From: Gimesia chilikensis
GTDB taxonomy: Bacteria > Planctomycetota > Planctomycetia > Planctomycetales > Planctomycetaceae
Length of the DNA stretch: 64,000 nt
Reading direction: 5' to 3'
Assembly (NCBI RefSeq): GCF_007744075.1
Contig: NZ_CP036266.1
Span: forward strand, 4,759,748-4,823,747
Under the pieces are notes generated by a model. The model saw only the letters and a list, made by a program, of their open reading frames with translations, was not told where the DNA came from and ran no database searches. The first letter of the stretch is position 1; each line of letters starts with the position of its first letter. Positions 43,909 to 52,790 of the stretch are shown here, one piece after another. The translations under genes were made by a program, and so were the position numbers.

Positions 43909-44868
43909 TCAATATCCTGCTCTCTCCAGCAGCCCGATCACGGAATCGGCTACCAGTTGAAAACTCTGTTTTGTGTAGCCGCCGCTCAGTAGCATGATCG
44001 TGGGAATTTGCCGTTTGCGTAATTCGTTGACAACGTATAAGTCGCGTTCGCGGATCGTCGCTGCGGAGATATTCAGTCCCCCCAGAGGATCTCCCGCGAA
44101 AATGTCAGTGCCTGCATTGTAAATCGCCAGTCCGACGGGGGATTGGGAAACCGAATCGAGAAAGCCGGGGAGGTTGTTTTCCAGTTCCAGCATGTATTCA
44201 CGATCGGTCCAACTCCGCGTAATGCCGATCTCACAGTCGAGTCGTTCCCGGGCAGCGACATCGTTCTGTGGATAAGCCTGCGCGTTGAAAATATCGAACA
44301 GAAACGCCCGATTGTCGTTCATAAATGCATGGCTCACCCCGTTCCCCTGATGGGCATCGGTATCGACGTAGACAATCCGGTCGGTCTCTGAGATCAATGC
44401 CTGTTGCCGCAGCGCAGCCACCGCGATCGCGGCATCGGCGTAAACACAAAAGCCTTCGCCCTGGGCTGGCTTGGCGTGGTGATAGCCGCCGCTCAGATTG
44501 ATGGCCAGTCCATGTTCCAGTGCCTCTTGAGCGGCCACAATGGTGCCGCGTGTAGCCCAGCGCATCGGACGCAGTACGTGATGATCAATGATCCAGAAGG
44601 GCAGAAACTGCAGCGGGGCCAGTTCGAGTGCCTGCGCGACATACATCGAATTGGAAAGTTGTTTCAAATAACGTTCCGTGTGGACCAGTAACAGTTCCTC
44701 ACGACTGACGGCTTGTTCCGGGGAAACATGGATTTTACGCAGCGACTTTCCAAAACGTGCACGCAGCTGTTTCCACGCCCGCCCGTATTTGCGCGAATCG
44801 AACGGATGCAGGCGTTCCAGCCCGTAAAAACCGATATTGTATTTTGGTGAATAAACGACGCGGCACAT
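43909..44868 (-). CDS. Histone-deacetylase-family (AcuC/HDAC11-like) amidohydrolase
   Basis: This 319-residue zinc enzyme has the family motifs: SGGYHHAKPAQGEGFCVY (the paired histidines), VYVDTDAHQGNGVSH (DxH zinc ligands), YNAGTDIFAGDPLGG (third zinc ligand Asp) and LLSGGYTKQS with the transition-state tyrosine. The YNAGTD form and length resemble class IV, HDAC11-like proteins. Bacterial members deacetylate acyl-lysine, acetoin-related or polyamine substrates. No acetyltransferase gene is adjacent. Confidence 0.92.
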   Translation of the reverse strand: MCRVVYSPKYNIGFYGLERLHPFDSRKYGRAWKQLRARFGKSLRKIHVSPEQAVSREELLLVHTERYLKQLSNSMYVAQALELAPLQFLPFWIIDHHVLRPMRWATRGTIVAAQEALEHGLAINLSGGYHHAKPAQGEGFCVYADAAIAVAALRQQALISETDRIVYVDTDAHQGNGVSHAFMNDNRAFLFDIFNAQAYPQNDVAARERLDCEIGITRSWTDREYMLELENNLPGFLDSVSQSPVGLAIYNAGTDIFAGDPLGGLNISAATIRERDLYVVNELRKRQIPTIMLLSGGYTKQSFQLVADSVIGLLERAGY

Positions 44869-45050
44869 GGCAGGACTTACGACTTTCCGTTAATAGCGAT
44901 TCGCATATCGTATCGACGTCGCACAGCGCCCCCCTGTTAAAGAGCAACTGGCAGCATCAGATAATTGTAACGATGACTAAGTGTATAGATTCTATTTTTC
45001 TTCGTGGGTTCGCTCAACAGAAGGTTCTCAAGAAAGCCCGTTACTTTGAA

Positions 45051-45284
45051 TTGATCGCGGCAGCTGCGACCTCCTGCTCGCTGCGCTCGGATCGAATTAC
45101 ATTCGATCCCACCCGCTTTCTCGGGGGAGTTTTATTGCCCCACTTCACGTTTACTCTTTTTCACTCTCTGCCAGGCTGGCCGACACTTGGTTTGGCCCCT
45201 ACGACTGATGTGGTTGGAATGGGTTTGGTGTTTGTCGCGTGTTCTGTTTGTGGGGCTTTCAACCGGGGCTAAGGCCCTGCGGCT
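45051..45284 (+). repeat. Long dispersed repeat, copy C
   Basis: Begins TTGATCGCGGCAGCTGCGAC; hairpin one has loop TAC instead of TGC. Hairpin two is degraded (GGCCGACACTTGGTTTGGCC). It ends AACCGGGGCTAAGGCC and CTGCGGCT. It fills much of the gap between the HDAC and flavoprotein genes. Confidence 0.85.
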
Positions 45285-45355
45285 AGTGGTCGCTGGTTTT
45301 TGTCGGTTTGATAGTGTGGGACTGATTATATTGTCGGTTGTGTTATCTCTCGGCC

Positions 45356-46558
45356 TTACATCGCATTCCCGGCGATCCAGGCTGTGGTCCAGGCGTTTTG
45401 GAAGTTGAAGCCGCCTGTGATACCGTCGATGTTGAGAATTTCACCGGCGAAATAGAGGCCGGGACAGAGGCGGCTCTCCATCGTGCGAAAATCGACTTCG
45501 TTGAGGTCGACGCCGCCGCAGGTCACGAATTCTTCTTTGAAGACGCCTTTGCCCGTGACCTGGAATTCGCCGGCCGTCAGTTCGTTGACGAGGGCCTGCG
45601 ATCCCTTTCTGGAAAGTTCGGCCCAGCGCACCGGTTGCGGGCCCAGGCTGTGATCGACGAGCGACTTCCATAAGCGTCTGGGGAACTGCCAGGGACTGGC
45701 TGCGTCGATGTTTTTCTTCGCCTGCGCTGACTTGAACGCGTTTAACTGTTCGCGTGCCTGGTCGGCACTCGTTCCTGCCAGCCAGTTGATGCGGAGCAAG
45801 GCACTGTAATTCGCTTCAAAGAGTTCGCGGGCTGCCCAGGCAGAAAGTTTCAATACCGCCGGTCCGCTGAGGCCCCAGTGCGTGACGAGGATCGGTCCCG
45901 ACTGGGTGAACGTTTTCGTGCTGGTGACCAGTTGACACTCGACCTGATCGACCGCGACGCCGGGCAGGTCCTTGATGCGCGGATCGTTGACTTTGAACGT
46001 AAACAGCGACGGAACGGGGGGCACGATTGTGTGACCGAGGCTGCCGGTTAATTCAAAGCCGGCGCGACTGCCGCCGGTTGTCATGAGGATGTAGTCTGCG
46101 GATATTGATTCGTCCGTCTGCAGTGTGACGGTGAATTGAGATTCGTGATGTTCGATCGCGGCAACGTTGGCACGCAGACGCACTTCGACGCCCGCGTTTT
46201 CCGCTGCGGTCATCAGGCAGTTGACAATGGTGGCGGAATCATCGGTGGTGGGAAACATGCGGCCGTCGGCTTCCGTTTTGGTGGCGACCCCGCGTGACTC
46301 GAACCACTCGATCGTGTCGGCCGGTTGAAAGCGGGTGAAGGGACCGCGGAGTGCTTTTCCGCCGCGAGGATAGCTGTTAACCAGGTCGCGGGGTTCGAAG
46401 CAGCTGTGCGTTACGTTACAACGACCGCCACCCGAGATGCGGACTTTCGCCAGGACGGAGGAAGCGGCTTCGAGGATCGTCACCTGGTGACCATTTTCCG
46501 CAGCTGCGATTGCCCCGAAGAATCCGGCTGCACCGCCGCCAATCACAATGACTTTCAA
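45356..46558 (-). CDS. HI0933-like NAD(P)/FAD-dependent oxidoreductase
   Basis: The 400-residue flavoprotein opens with MKVIVIGGGAAGFFGAIAAAENGH, the FAD-binding Rossmann motif, and continues with SGGGRCNVTHSCF and GVATKTEADGRMFPTTDDSATI. A second-domain ILMTTGGSRAGFELTGSLGH and the C-terminal YFAGEILNIDGITGGFNFQNAW complete the family pattern of the HI0933/aminoacetone-oxidase-like (BaiN) flavoproteins. The reaction is unknown in most members. Cytoplasmic, no signal peptide. Confidence 0.93.
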   Translation of the reverse strand: MKVIVIGGGAAGFFGAIAAAENGHQVTILEAASSVLAKVRISGGGRCNVTHSCFEPRDLVNSYPRGGKALRGPFTRFQPADTIEWFESRGVATKTEADGRMFPTTDDSATIVNCLMTAAENAGVEVRLRANVAAIEHHESQFTVTLQTDESISADYILMTTGGSRAGFELTGSLGHTIVPPVPSLFTFKVNDPRIKDLPGVAVDQVECQLVTSTKTFTQSGPILVTHWGLSGPAVLKLSAWAARELFEANYSALLRINWLAGTSADQAREQLNAFKSAQAKKNIDAASPWQFPRRLWKSLVDHSLGPQPVRWAELSRKGSQALVNELTAGEFQVTGKGVFKEEFVTCGGVDLNEVDFRTMESRLCPGLYFAGEILNIDGITGGFNFQNAWTTAWIAGNAM

Positions 46559-46747
46559 TATTCCTCGCCTCTACTCAACCGGGTGATATCGCACGCTATG
46601 ACCAGAATCATCTGGTTTTACCATCAACTGAAGACAGAGAGTCTAGCAGTTCATGCGTTTGAATTCACTCGTGCGGCTTTGCTGTTTCCGGCTTTCATCT
46701 TGAATCGTCGTTTGCGAGGCGTGCGATACGGAACAGACATTCCATAC

Positions 46748-46984
46748 CCGGGGATTGTGTGAAGTTGGTGGTTATTCTCTATATTGATCGCGGCAGCTGC
46801 GACCTCCTGCTCGCTGCGCTCGGATCGAATTGCATTCGATCCCACCCTCTTTCCTGGGTGAGTTTTATTGGACCATTTCACGTTTACTCTTGATTGTTCT
46901 CTGCCAGGCGGGCCGACACATGGGTCGGCCCCTACGGCCCTTCTGCCTGCTGGAGCTTTCAACCGGGGCTAAGGACCTGCGGCT
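46748..46984 (+). repeat. Long dispersed repeat, copy D
   Basis: Contains TTGATCGCGGCAGCTGCGAC, both hairpins (GGATCGAAT/ATTCGATCC and GGGCCGAC/GTCGGCCC), and ends AACCGGGGCTAAGGACCTGC. Same orientation as A, B and C. It begins shortly after the flavoprotein gene's upstream region. Confidence 0.85.
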
Positions 46985-47070
46985 ATTTTTATTACTGCGT
47001 TGGGAAGTGGAAATGCTGTTTGAAACGGTGACTGGGGTGATGCCGCTCAGGAGTGTTGAGGCAACTGCGT

Positions 47071-47200
47071 GAATCGCTCGCTGAGATTCCGTTTCAGATG
47101 GGGATTTCCAGGAACTCGGCGAGGGTTTGGGCGTCTGCCTGGATCTTTTCGAGGTTGTCGTGATCGACGACGTTGGTGCGGACCCTGTCGCGGAAGTTGG
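47071..47200 (-). pseudogene. Decayed duplicate of the 3' end of the gene at 47990-48652
   Basis: On the minus strand this stretch encodes VRTNVVDHDNLEKIQADAQ and TLAEFLEIPI, then TGA where the intact gene has Trp (TGG), then NGI. It matches the last 37 or so codons of the gene at 47990-48652 with a few amino-acid changes, and the similarity extends about 20 bases past the stop. A plus-strand gene lies between the two copies. It mirrors the DUF1501 tail copies. Confidence 0.85.
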
Positions 47201-47286
47201 CAAACCAGGCTAGAGATCACCACCTGGAAACGGTAAGATGACTTCGAGTATCGTCCGTGGGCCGTTTTACTTGAAACAGGATTACC

Positions 47287-47877
47287 ATGATGGAATATCG
47301 CTTTTCAAAAGGCTTTTTATTCGGAGAAGAGACCATCGTCATGACGGAGCATTCACTGCAAAGGCTCAATCGTCACGGAAAGGTAACCAGGGAGATTCCA
47401 TACAAAAAGATCTCTCGAGTGAATTCCTTCTCTGGCCTGTCAGCCTATGATGAAGAGAAAAAAACGTTCCCGGTAGAAATGGTTCGGATCATCCCCAGCT
47501 GGGGGCTGTCCATCAATTTTCAATCCAGCTATTACCTCCGAATGGGATCGAGACAAATGCAGATGGCGAAAAATCAGCTGGAAGCATATCAGGCCTTTTT
47601 GGAAGAACTTAAGAATCGGATTCGCACCAACAACCCAGACGCCGTGCTGCAAACCGGCAACAGAATACTCTCCGTGCTGAGCTACCTGTTTGCCTTATTC
47701 TGCCTGATGATATTTTTACTGACACTGGCAGCCCCTGTCTACGCTCTGTTTGTCCCCTCACGTTCCATTGGTGATATCTGGCCGCTTGAAATAGCTTTAT
47801 TGTTTCTTACAGCGATGTTCGGTCGTACTGCGTTTCATATGGGACGGGACTACGCTCCTGAGCGAAGGAAACTCTAA
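47287..47877 (+). CDS. Hypothetical membrane protein with PH-like N-terminus
   Basis: The 196-residue protein has a beta-rich N-terminal domain (GFLFGEETIVMTEHSLQRLN, IPYKKISRVNSFSGLS) resembling bacterial PH-like domains, and two transmembrane helices (about 127-150 and 158-178). It lies between a gene and a decayed duplicate of that gene's 3' end, so it was probably inserted there. No family assigned. Confidence 0.6.
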   Translation: MMEYRFSKGFLFGEETIVMTEHSLQRLNRHGKVTREIPYKKISRVNSFSGLSAYDEEKKTFPVEMVRIIPSWGLSINFQSSYYLRMGSRQMQMAKNQLEAYQAFLEELKNRIRTNNPDAVLQTGNRILSVLSYLFALFCLMIFLLTLAAPVYALFVPSRSIGDIWPLEIALLFLTAMFGRTAFHMGRDYAPERRKL

Positions 47878-47972
47878 GGCTGGAACAGGGAGAGATCCTG
47901 AACTGGCTGGCCCGGCGGGGAAGTGACAGCTTTTGATCACGTTGAACAAGCCGCCTGTGACACCCGGGTGAA
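47878..47972 (+). repeat. Composite palindromic repeat, degraded full copy
   Basis: GGCTGGAACAGGGAGAG, ATCCTGAACTGGCTG (47895-47909), CCCGGCGGGGAAGTGACAGC, then CACGTTGAACAAG and CCGCCTGTGACACCCGG. All segments of the element are recognisable, but hairpin pairing is mostly lost. It separates the inserted gene from the intact 3' end of the next. Confidence 0.6.
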
Positions 47973-47989
47973 TGTTTGAATCTGCTCCC

Positions 47990-48652
47990 TTAGATTCCGT
48001 TCCAGATGGGGACTTCCAGGAACTCGGCGAGGGTCTGGGCGTCTGCCTGGATCTTTTCGAGGTTGCCGTGATCGACGACGTTGGTGCGGACGCCGTCGCG
48101 GGAGATGAGATTCATTTCGTAGCTGTGATACGAACTGTTTTTGCTGTGGATATATTCTTTGATCAACTGGATCGCGTGGATTTCCTGAAAGGGCATCAGC
48201 TGTTCGTTTGCGGTGGCGTAGATCAGTTCATCGTCGGAGATTTTGCCTCTCCAGAAACAGTTGTGCTGCTTGTCGAAGACCACCGGCAGTGTGCCGAAGT
48301 AGAGCGTCGTGCCGCCGATGATGGCGAAGGCGATACCGACGCCACCCGGAATGAGGATCTCCGGTACGAATATTTTTTCATTACTGACGATTTGAAAAAT
48401 TGAGAAAACCAGAGCGGCCATCCCGATTCCAAAGAAGATCAGGTAGAAGCAGATGGCACCCGCTGTCGCACGGAACTCGTAACGCAGGGGGGAGGCCTGC
48501 ACCAGTTTCCGCGTGCAGAAGTTTGCCCCGCCCCCTTTGAGCGGCGACCAGTCTGTTTTTAAAGCGATGGGATCGTCGAATGTTGCGGGATCGAAGGGCT
48601 CACTCCCATCCTCTGCCAGGCTTTTGATTTTGTCGATGAGGTTGCGAAACAT
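47990..48652 (-). CDS. Hypothetical membrane protein
   Basis: The 220-residue protein has two transmembrane helices (about 65-88 and 95-118) between a soluble N-terminus and a C-terminal domain with PVVFDKQHNCFWRGKISDDE and MPFQEIHAIQLIKEYIHSKN. The 'conversion to W-R-G-K' strand pattern resembles bacterial proteins annotated as membrane PH-like, but no family is certain. It is intact; a decayed copy of its last 37 codons lies 0.9 kb downstream of its stop. Confidence 0.65.
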   Translation of the reverse strand: MFRNLIDKIKSLAEDGSEPFDPATFDDPIALKTDWSPLKGGGANFCTRKLVQASPLRYEFRATAGAICFYLIFFGIGMAALVFSIFQIVSNEKIFVPEILIPGGVGIAFAIIGGTTLYFGTLPVVFDKQHNCFWRGKISDDELIYATANEQLMPFQEIHAIQLIKEYIHSKNSSYHSYEMNLISRDGVRTNVVDHGNLEKIQADAQTLAEFLEVPIWNGI

Positions 48653-48784
48653 GGGCAGTGGGCCTTCATGACGGGGGGGGGGATCTGATGTCGCGGGTAT
48701 GATAGCAGCCGAACCTGTGTTTGCCTATGTTTGTCTCACCAGAAAGAGGAAACCAGTTTTCGCACCTTTACAGAAGAGTTCCCT

Positions 48785-49177
48785 ATGGCCATTAACCCGC
48801 TCTCTGAGATTACACTCGACGCTGAATATACCAGTGGACCACTGGCGACTTCCGATCTGCACGCGGGGGGTATTTTCTTCTGCGTGCTGTACGAGGAAGT
48901 GCTGATCTTTCGCCCCAATAATGTAGTCGAACTTGATGTACGGATTCTCGACAACTGGCGGCCCCTCGACGACGAAGCGGATTTTCTATCAAAGCGATCT
49001 GCAACCGGTAGCTATGGTCTCAATGACAGGGAATATCTCAGTTGTAAATTCCCTCATGCGACTTACACTGGACTTCCGTGCGACCTGAATCCGGACTGGC
49101 TGGCGTTTCATCTGACATACAGGTATTTCGATCAATGTAACAGTCGTGTCTACACGCTTCGCACTGGAAAACAGTAA
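48785..49177 (+). CDS. Hypothetical protein
   Basis: ATG 48785 gives a 130-residue acidic soluble protein; a longer start at 48731 is possible. No motif recognised; a few conserved-looking aromatic segments (GGIFFCVLYEEVLIFRP, WLAFHLTYRYFDQC). Single gene between opposite-strand neighbours. Confidence 0.5.
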   Translation: MAINPLSEITLDAEYTSGPLATSDLHAGGIFFCVLYEEVLIFRPNNVVELDVRILDNWRPLDDEADFLSKRSATGSYGLNDREYLSCKFPHATYTGLPCDLNPDWLAFHLTYRYFDQCNSRVYTLRTGKQ

Positions 49178-49201
49178 GTGAGTTTCGTCTAAAGGTGTAT
49201 C

Positions 49202-49465
49202 TCACAGCCCTTCCCGGGTCAGGCGGAGTTTGTGCCGTTGATGGTCGCCGATGGTGACCAGTTCGTCGGTATATTCCATCAGGCCGAGTGTGCTGAGATC
49301 CCGGTAGGCCTCGTCCAGAGCTTCGAGGGGAATGCCCGGAAAGCGTTGAAAGTCGGCTTCGTCGGGTGACTTGCGATGGGAGTTTAGGAGCCGGTGCATG
49401 AGGTCGGTGACCTCGGGCAGATATTCTGTTGGATCATCGTCAATTTCATCCCAGTTGTCATCCAT
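49202..49465 (-). CDS. Small hypothetical protein, winged-helix-like
   Basis: ATG 49465 has GGAGAG six bases upstream and gives 87 residues, starting MDDNWDEIDDDPTEYLPEV. The pattern of helices and a terminal hairpin (LSTLGLMEYTDELVTIGDHQ, HKLRLTREG) looks like a winged-helix fold, but no family is recognised. The frame continues to 49594 without a better start. Confidence 0.5.
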   Translation of the reverse strand: MDDNWDEIDDDPTEYLPEVTDLMHRLLNSHRKSPDEADFQRFPGIPLEALDEAYRDLSTLGLMEYTDELVTIGDHQRHKLRLTREGL

Positions 49466-49621
49466 GATATTCTCTCCTGCGCGATCTCTGGTCTTCAAGT
49501 CCGGATACCTTCTACCCGTATACTGTATCAGGAGACCATCGACACAGATAGCCTTCCTGCAGGTGACCTGAGAAAACTGTGCCCCCGCCTGCACACCCGG
49601 GCAGAGACCTGGAAGCGGACT

Positions 49622-50431
49622 TCAGCTCCAGAGCTTCCAGAGGATGGTGATGATCAAGACCACGACAAAGATCAGACAGCCAGGAATCGTGGACTGTTTT
49701 TCTGCTTCCACGGGTTTGAAACCGTAATCGACGACCTCGGGCAGGTCCGGTCCTTCTTCTGGCTCGAAGGGAACCAGGTATCCCCGTTGCACCAGTTGCT
49801 GGACTGCACGATTTTCCAACAACTGCATGTAAGTGAGCATGTCATCCTGGTTGTGAATGGAGACAAAAGTGTCTCCCCTGCTGACAATGGTCTGCCGATG
49901 TTGTTCCAGTAACTCTTCGAACCTGCACTCGGGATAATACGTCACCACGTTTCCCGGCGTGCGATCGAATCTCTGACGTCCGACTTCGCTGGTAATCGAA
50001 TTTTCTGCATCGATAAAGGTGTGGAGGCCACTTTCTCCCCAATATGAACCATCTGCTTCCCCGAAAATGACGGGAGCCGCTACTACACACCGACCGCTTT
50101 TGTGCCGGGCCAGAATCCGAACCCCCACCAGCTTTAAGTGATCGCGATTGCGACCGTAAAGGTAGCTTTCCAGCAGAGGATCGACGAAGCCCTGCTCTGC
50201 AAAGTGATCGAGGATCGGCGTGATCCGAGGCCGTGCTTCTTCCGGGACCTGGTCCAGTTCAATCAGTCGCTCTCGAATGTCCCCTTTGACCATGCTGATG
50301 GATGTTTTGACGCTGGCCAGACGGATTTTGAACATCAACCAGACATAAAATGCCAGTAGTACGCGGGGAGACTGCATCCGGAGCCATTCCCGCAAGGTAA
50401 GACGCCCCAGGTGTTCTTCGTAAAATTCCAT
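49622..50431 (-). CDS. Hypothetical protein with C-terminal membrane anchor
   Basis: The 269-residue product ends in a single transmembrane helix (PGCLIFVVVLIITILWKLW) and has another hydrophobic stretch near residues 23-40 (RVLLAFYVWLMFKIRL). The middle is soluble (LKLVGVRILARHKSGRCVVA, YYPECRFEELLEQHRQTI). No family recognised. About 160 bases separate it from the small gene downstream. Confidence 0.6.
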   Translation of the reverse strand: MEFYEEHLGRLTLREWLRMQSPRVLLAFYVWLMFKIRLASVKTSISMVKGDIRERLIELDQVPEEARPRITPILDHFAEQGFVDPLLESYLYGRNRDHLKLVGVRILARHKSGRCVVAAPVIFGEADGSYWGESGLHTFIDAENSITSEVGRQRFDRTPGNVVTYYPECRFEELLEQHRQTIVSRGDTFVSIHNQDDMLTYMQLLENRAVQQLVQRGYLVPFEPEEGPDLPEVVDYGFKPVEAEKQSTIPGCLIFVVVLIITILWKLWS

Positions 50432-50812
50432 CGTGCTGCTTTAGCTGTGAGTCAATGTGGCTGTAAAGTAATTCCCGGTTCTGGTCTGGAACAAGCGGAA
50501 GCTGCCAAGTGTATACCGTATTAATACATGAGATGAAACCGCTGTGATGAGCTGTCTTGAGAAAACAGTGAGGTTGGCGCGTGCTTCACGCAAACAACAT
50601 AATCCACGCCTACACAAGCTCGTTGACAACAGGGGTGTAATCTGCTGTCGCGTGTTCTCCCTGTTTTTGCGTTTTTTCGGGAACCGCCTTAATGATGTTG
50701 AGGATTTCCCGGGTGTGCTGCGGTATGATAGGAATCGCCTCGCGCATGCAAACGGACTGAGTATTACCAGCGACGGATTGAATCTCTGCCTGAACCAGAA
50801 CAGGAAGCAGAC

Positions 50813-52666
50813 ATGTCTCTCTCACCTTTCATCCGTCAGATCGCAGGCAGCCTGGGTGCCGCCTGGCGTCCACTGGTTGCGACCGATCTGCTCTATAAAC
50901 TGCTGGCGTTTGTGATTTTGACGCCGTTACTGGCGGGTTTGTTTCATTTCCTGCTGGCGATCGCAGGTCAAAGTGTATTGACTGACGTGGATATCGCCCT
51001 GTTCTTTGCCGGCCCGTTTGGCTGGCTGTGTGCGATTTTTCTGGGGGCAGTCTGGTTGAGTATCGTCGCACTGGAACAGGCGTCGCTGCTGGCCATCCTG
51101 GCGGCCCGACATCGGGGGCAGCGACTAGGAATGCTTGATTCCCTGCGGTTTGCAGCAGGACACGCGGCCGACGTACTGAAAGTAACCGCGAAAATGATCG
51201 GCTGGACGTTGCTCAGCCTGGTGCCATTCCTGCTGATTGCCGGGGCTGTCTACTTCGGTCTGCTGGGTAAATACGACATCAATTTTTATCTCAAAGAACG
51301 TCCGACTGAATTCAACGTCGCCGTCGGCATTGGTGTCGTGCTGGTGCTGATTCTGGCCGTGATCCTGTTTCGACTTTATTCCGGCTGGTTCCTGGCGCTG
51401 CCCCTGATTCTGTTTGAACAGACGCCTGCCGCACAGGGTTTGCAGGCCAGTCAGCAGCTGGTATCCGGTCAACGTCGCCCGATCCTGATCTGGCTGGTGA
51501 CCTGGGTGATCTGTGTGTTGATTCTGAACCTGGTGCTGGTTGCGCTCGTAGGTCTCGCGGGGCGGTTCCTGATTCCCACTACGGTCGGCTCCCTGCTGAT
51601 TCTGGCCACGCGGGTGGGGCTGATGCTGTTCATCCTGTCGGCGAGCAGCCTGATTCTGAACCTGTTTGCGACGATTGCCTTCGCGGGTCTGTTATTTCAT
51701 GGTTATCTGCGGATGCATTCCGCCGCCAGTGCCGCGATTAAGGCCAGCCCGCTGGAGGTACAGCAGCGCGGAAAACCGCTTTTGACTCCGTCCCGTCTGG
51801 CCGCGGTGGGGGTCGCAGGTTTTCTGCTGGCGGCGCTGATCGGATATGTGTCTCTGGAGCGTTCGCTGAATCTCGAAACCGAAACACAGGTGATGGCACA
51901 TCGAGGTGCTTCCAAAGCGGCTCCCGAAAATACCATGGCCGCATTTCAGGCTGCGATTGACGAGGGTGCCGACTGGATTGAGCTGGACGTACAGGAATCG
52001 GCGGATGGCAAAGTGGTCGTAATTCACGACAGCGATTTCATGAAACTGTCACGTAATCCGCTTAAGGTCTGGGATGCGAAGCAGGATGACCTGGCGGGCA
52101 TCGACATCGGCAGCTGGCTGGATCCGAAATTCAACGCAGAACGGGTGCCTCTGTTATCCGACGTGCTGCACTTATGCAAAGACAGGGTGGGCGTAATTAT
52201 TGAGCTGAAATACTACGGCCACGATGAGCAGCTGGAGCAGCGGGTGGTGGACATTGTCGAAGCAGCGGGTATGGCCAAGCAGGTGATGATCATGTCACTC
52301 AAACCCAAGCGGGTGGCGAAGACCAAAGCCTTGCGACCAGACTGGAAATGTGGCGTCTTACTCTCTGTCTATGCAGGCAATCTGAAAGAGATTAAAGCAG
52401 ACTTTCTGGCCGTGAACGCGAACTTCGCCTCGCGAAATTTTGTGAAGCGGGCCCATAAAGCGGGGAAAGAGGTCTTTGTGTGGACGGTCGATGACCCGGC
52501 CATGATGTCTCAAATGATGAACCGGGGCGTGGATGGATTGCTGACCAATGTCCCCGCGGTGGCGAAGCAGGTGATCCAGGAACGCGAGTCGCTCAACCCT
52601 GCAGAACGGTTACTGGTGGAAATTGCACTGTTGTTTAAACAACCGCAGGCAGAGCTCGTGCAGTGA
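50813..52666 (+). CDS. Membrane-anchored glycerophosphodiester phosphodiesterase
   Basis: The 617-residue protein starts behind AGGAAG. Residues 1-355 hold about seven or eight transmembrane segments of the glycerophosphodiesterase membrane domain. Residues about 365-600 form the GDPD TIM barrel with VMAHRGASKAAPENTMAAF, WIELDVQESADGKVVVIHD and the glutamate of GVIIELKYYGHD, so metal ligands and the catalytic histidine pair are all present. The enzyme would hydrolyse glycerophosphodiesters to glycerol-3-phosphate and an alcohol on one face of the membrane. No transporter genes adjoin it. Confidence 0.92.
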   Translation: MSLSPFIRQIAGSLGAAWRPLVATDLLYKLLAFVILTPLLAGLFHFLLAIAGQSVLTDVDIALFFAGPFGWLCAIFLGAVWLSIVALEQASLLAILAARHRGQRLGMLDSLRFAAGHAADVLKVTAKMIGWTLLSLVPFLLIAGAVYFGLLGKYDINFYLKERPTEFNVAVGIGVVLVLILAVILFRLYSGWFLALPLILFEQTPAAQGLQASQQLVSGQRRPILIWLVTWVICVLILNLVLVALVGLAGRFLIPTTVGSLLILATRVGLMLFILSASSLILNLFATIAFAGLLFHGYLRMHSAASAAIKASPLEVQQRGKPLLTPSRLAAVGVAGFLLAALIGYVSLERSLNLETETQVMAHRGASKAAPENTMAAFQAAIDEGADWIELDVQESADGKVVVIHDSDFMKLSRNPLKVWDAKQDDLAGIDIGSWLDPKFNAERVPLLSDVLHLCKDRVGVIIELKYYGHDEQLEQRVVDIVEAAGMAKQVMIMSLKPKRVAKTKALRPDWKCGVLLSVYAGNLKEIKADFLAVNANFASRNFVKRAHKAGKEVFVWTVDDPAMMSQMMNRGVDGLLTNVPAVAKQVIQERESLNPAERLLVEIALLFKQPQAELVQ

Positions 52667-52790
52667 GGCTGGGAGTTGTCAAACCGATTTAGTGAAGATG
52701 ATCATTCAGGAACGTCACACTGTCAGTTACCTGCTCGCTGCGCTTGGTAGCGTTTCTTAAATTGGATGGTATATACCAGAGTCGTGCCAT

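Noticed and set aside
36897..46962. Short minus-strand frames starting MGSNAIRSERSEQEV at the long repeats
   Set aside because: They are translations of the dispersed repeat's hairpin region, identical because the DNA is repeated, not because a protein is conserved.
36306..47972. Composite repeats as integron attC sites
   Set aside because: They lack the GTTRRRY/RYYYAAC core sites and the L/R box layout, and no integron integrase is visible; only the position after single genes is similar.
50610..50825. 71-codon minus-strand frame upstream of the glycerophosphodiesterase gene
   Set aside because: No ribosome-binding site or motif; the 380-base gap 50432-50812 shows nothing else recognisable.
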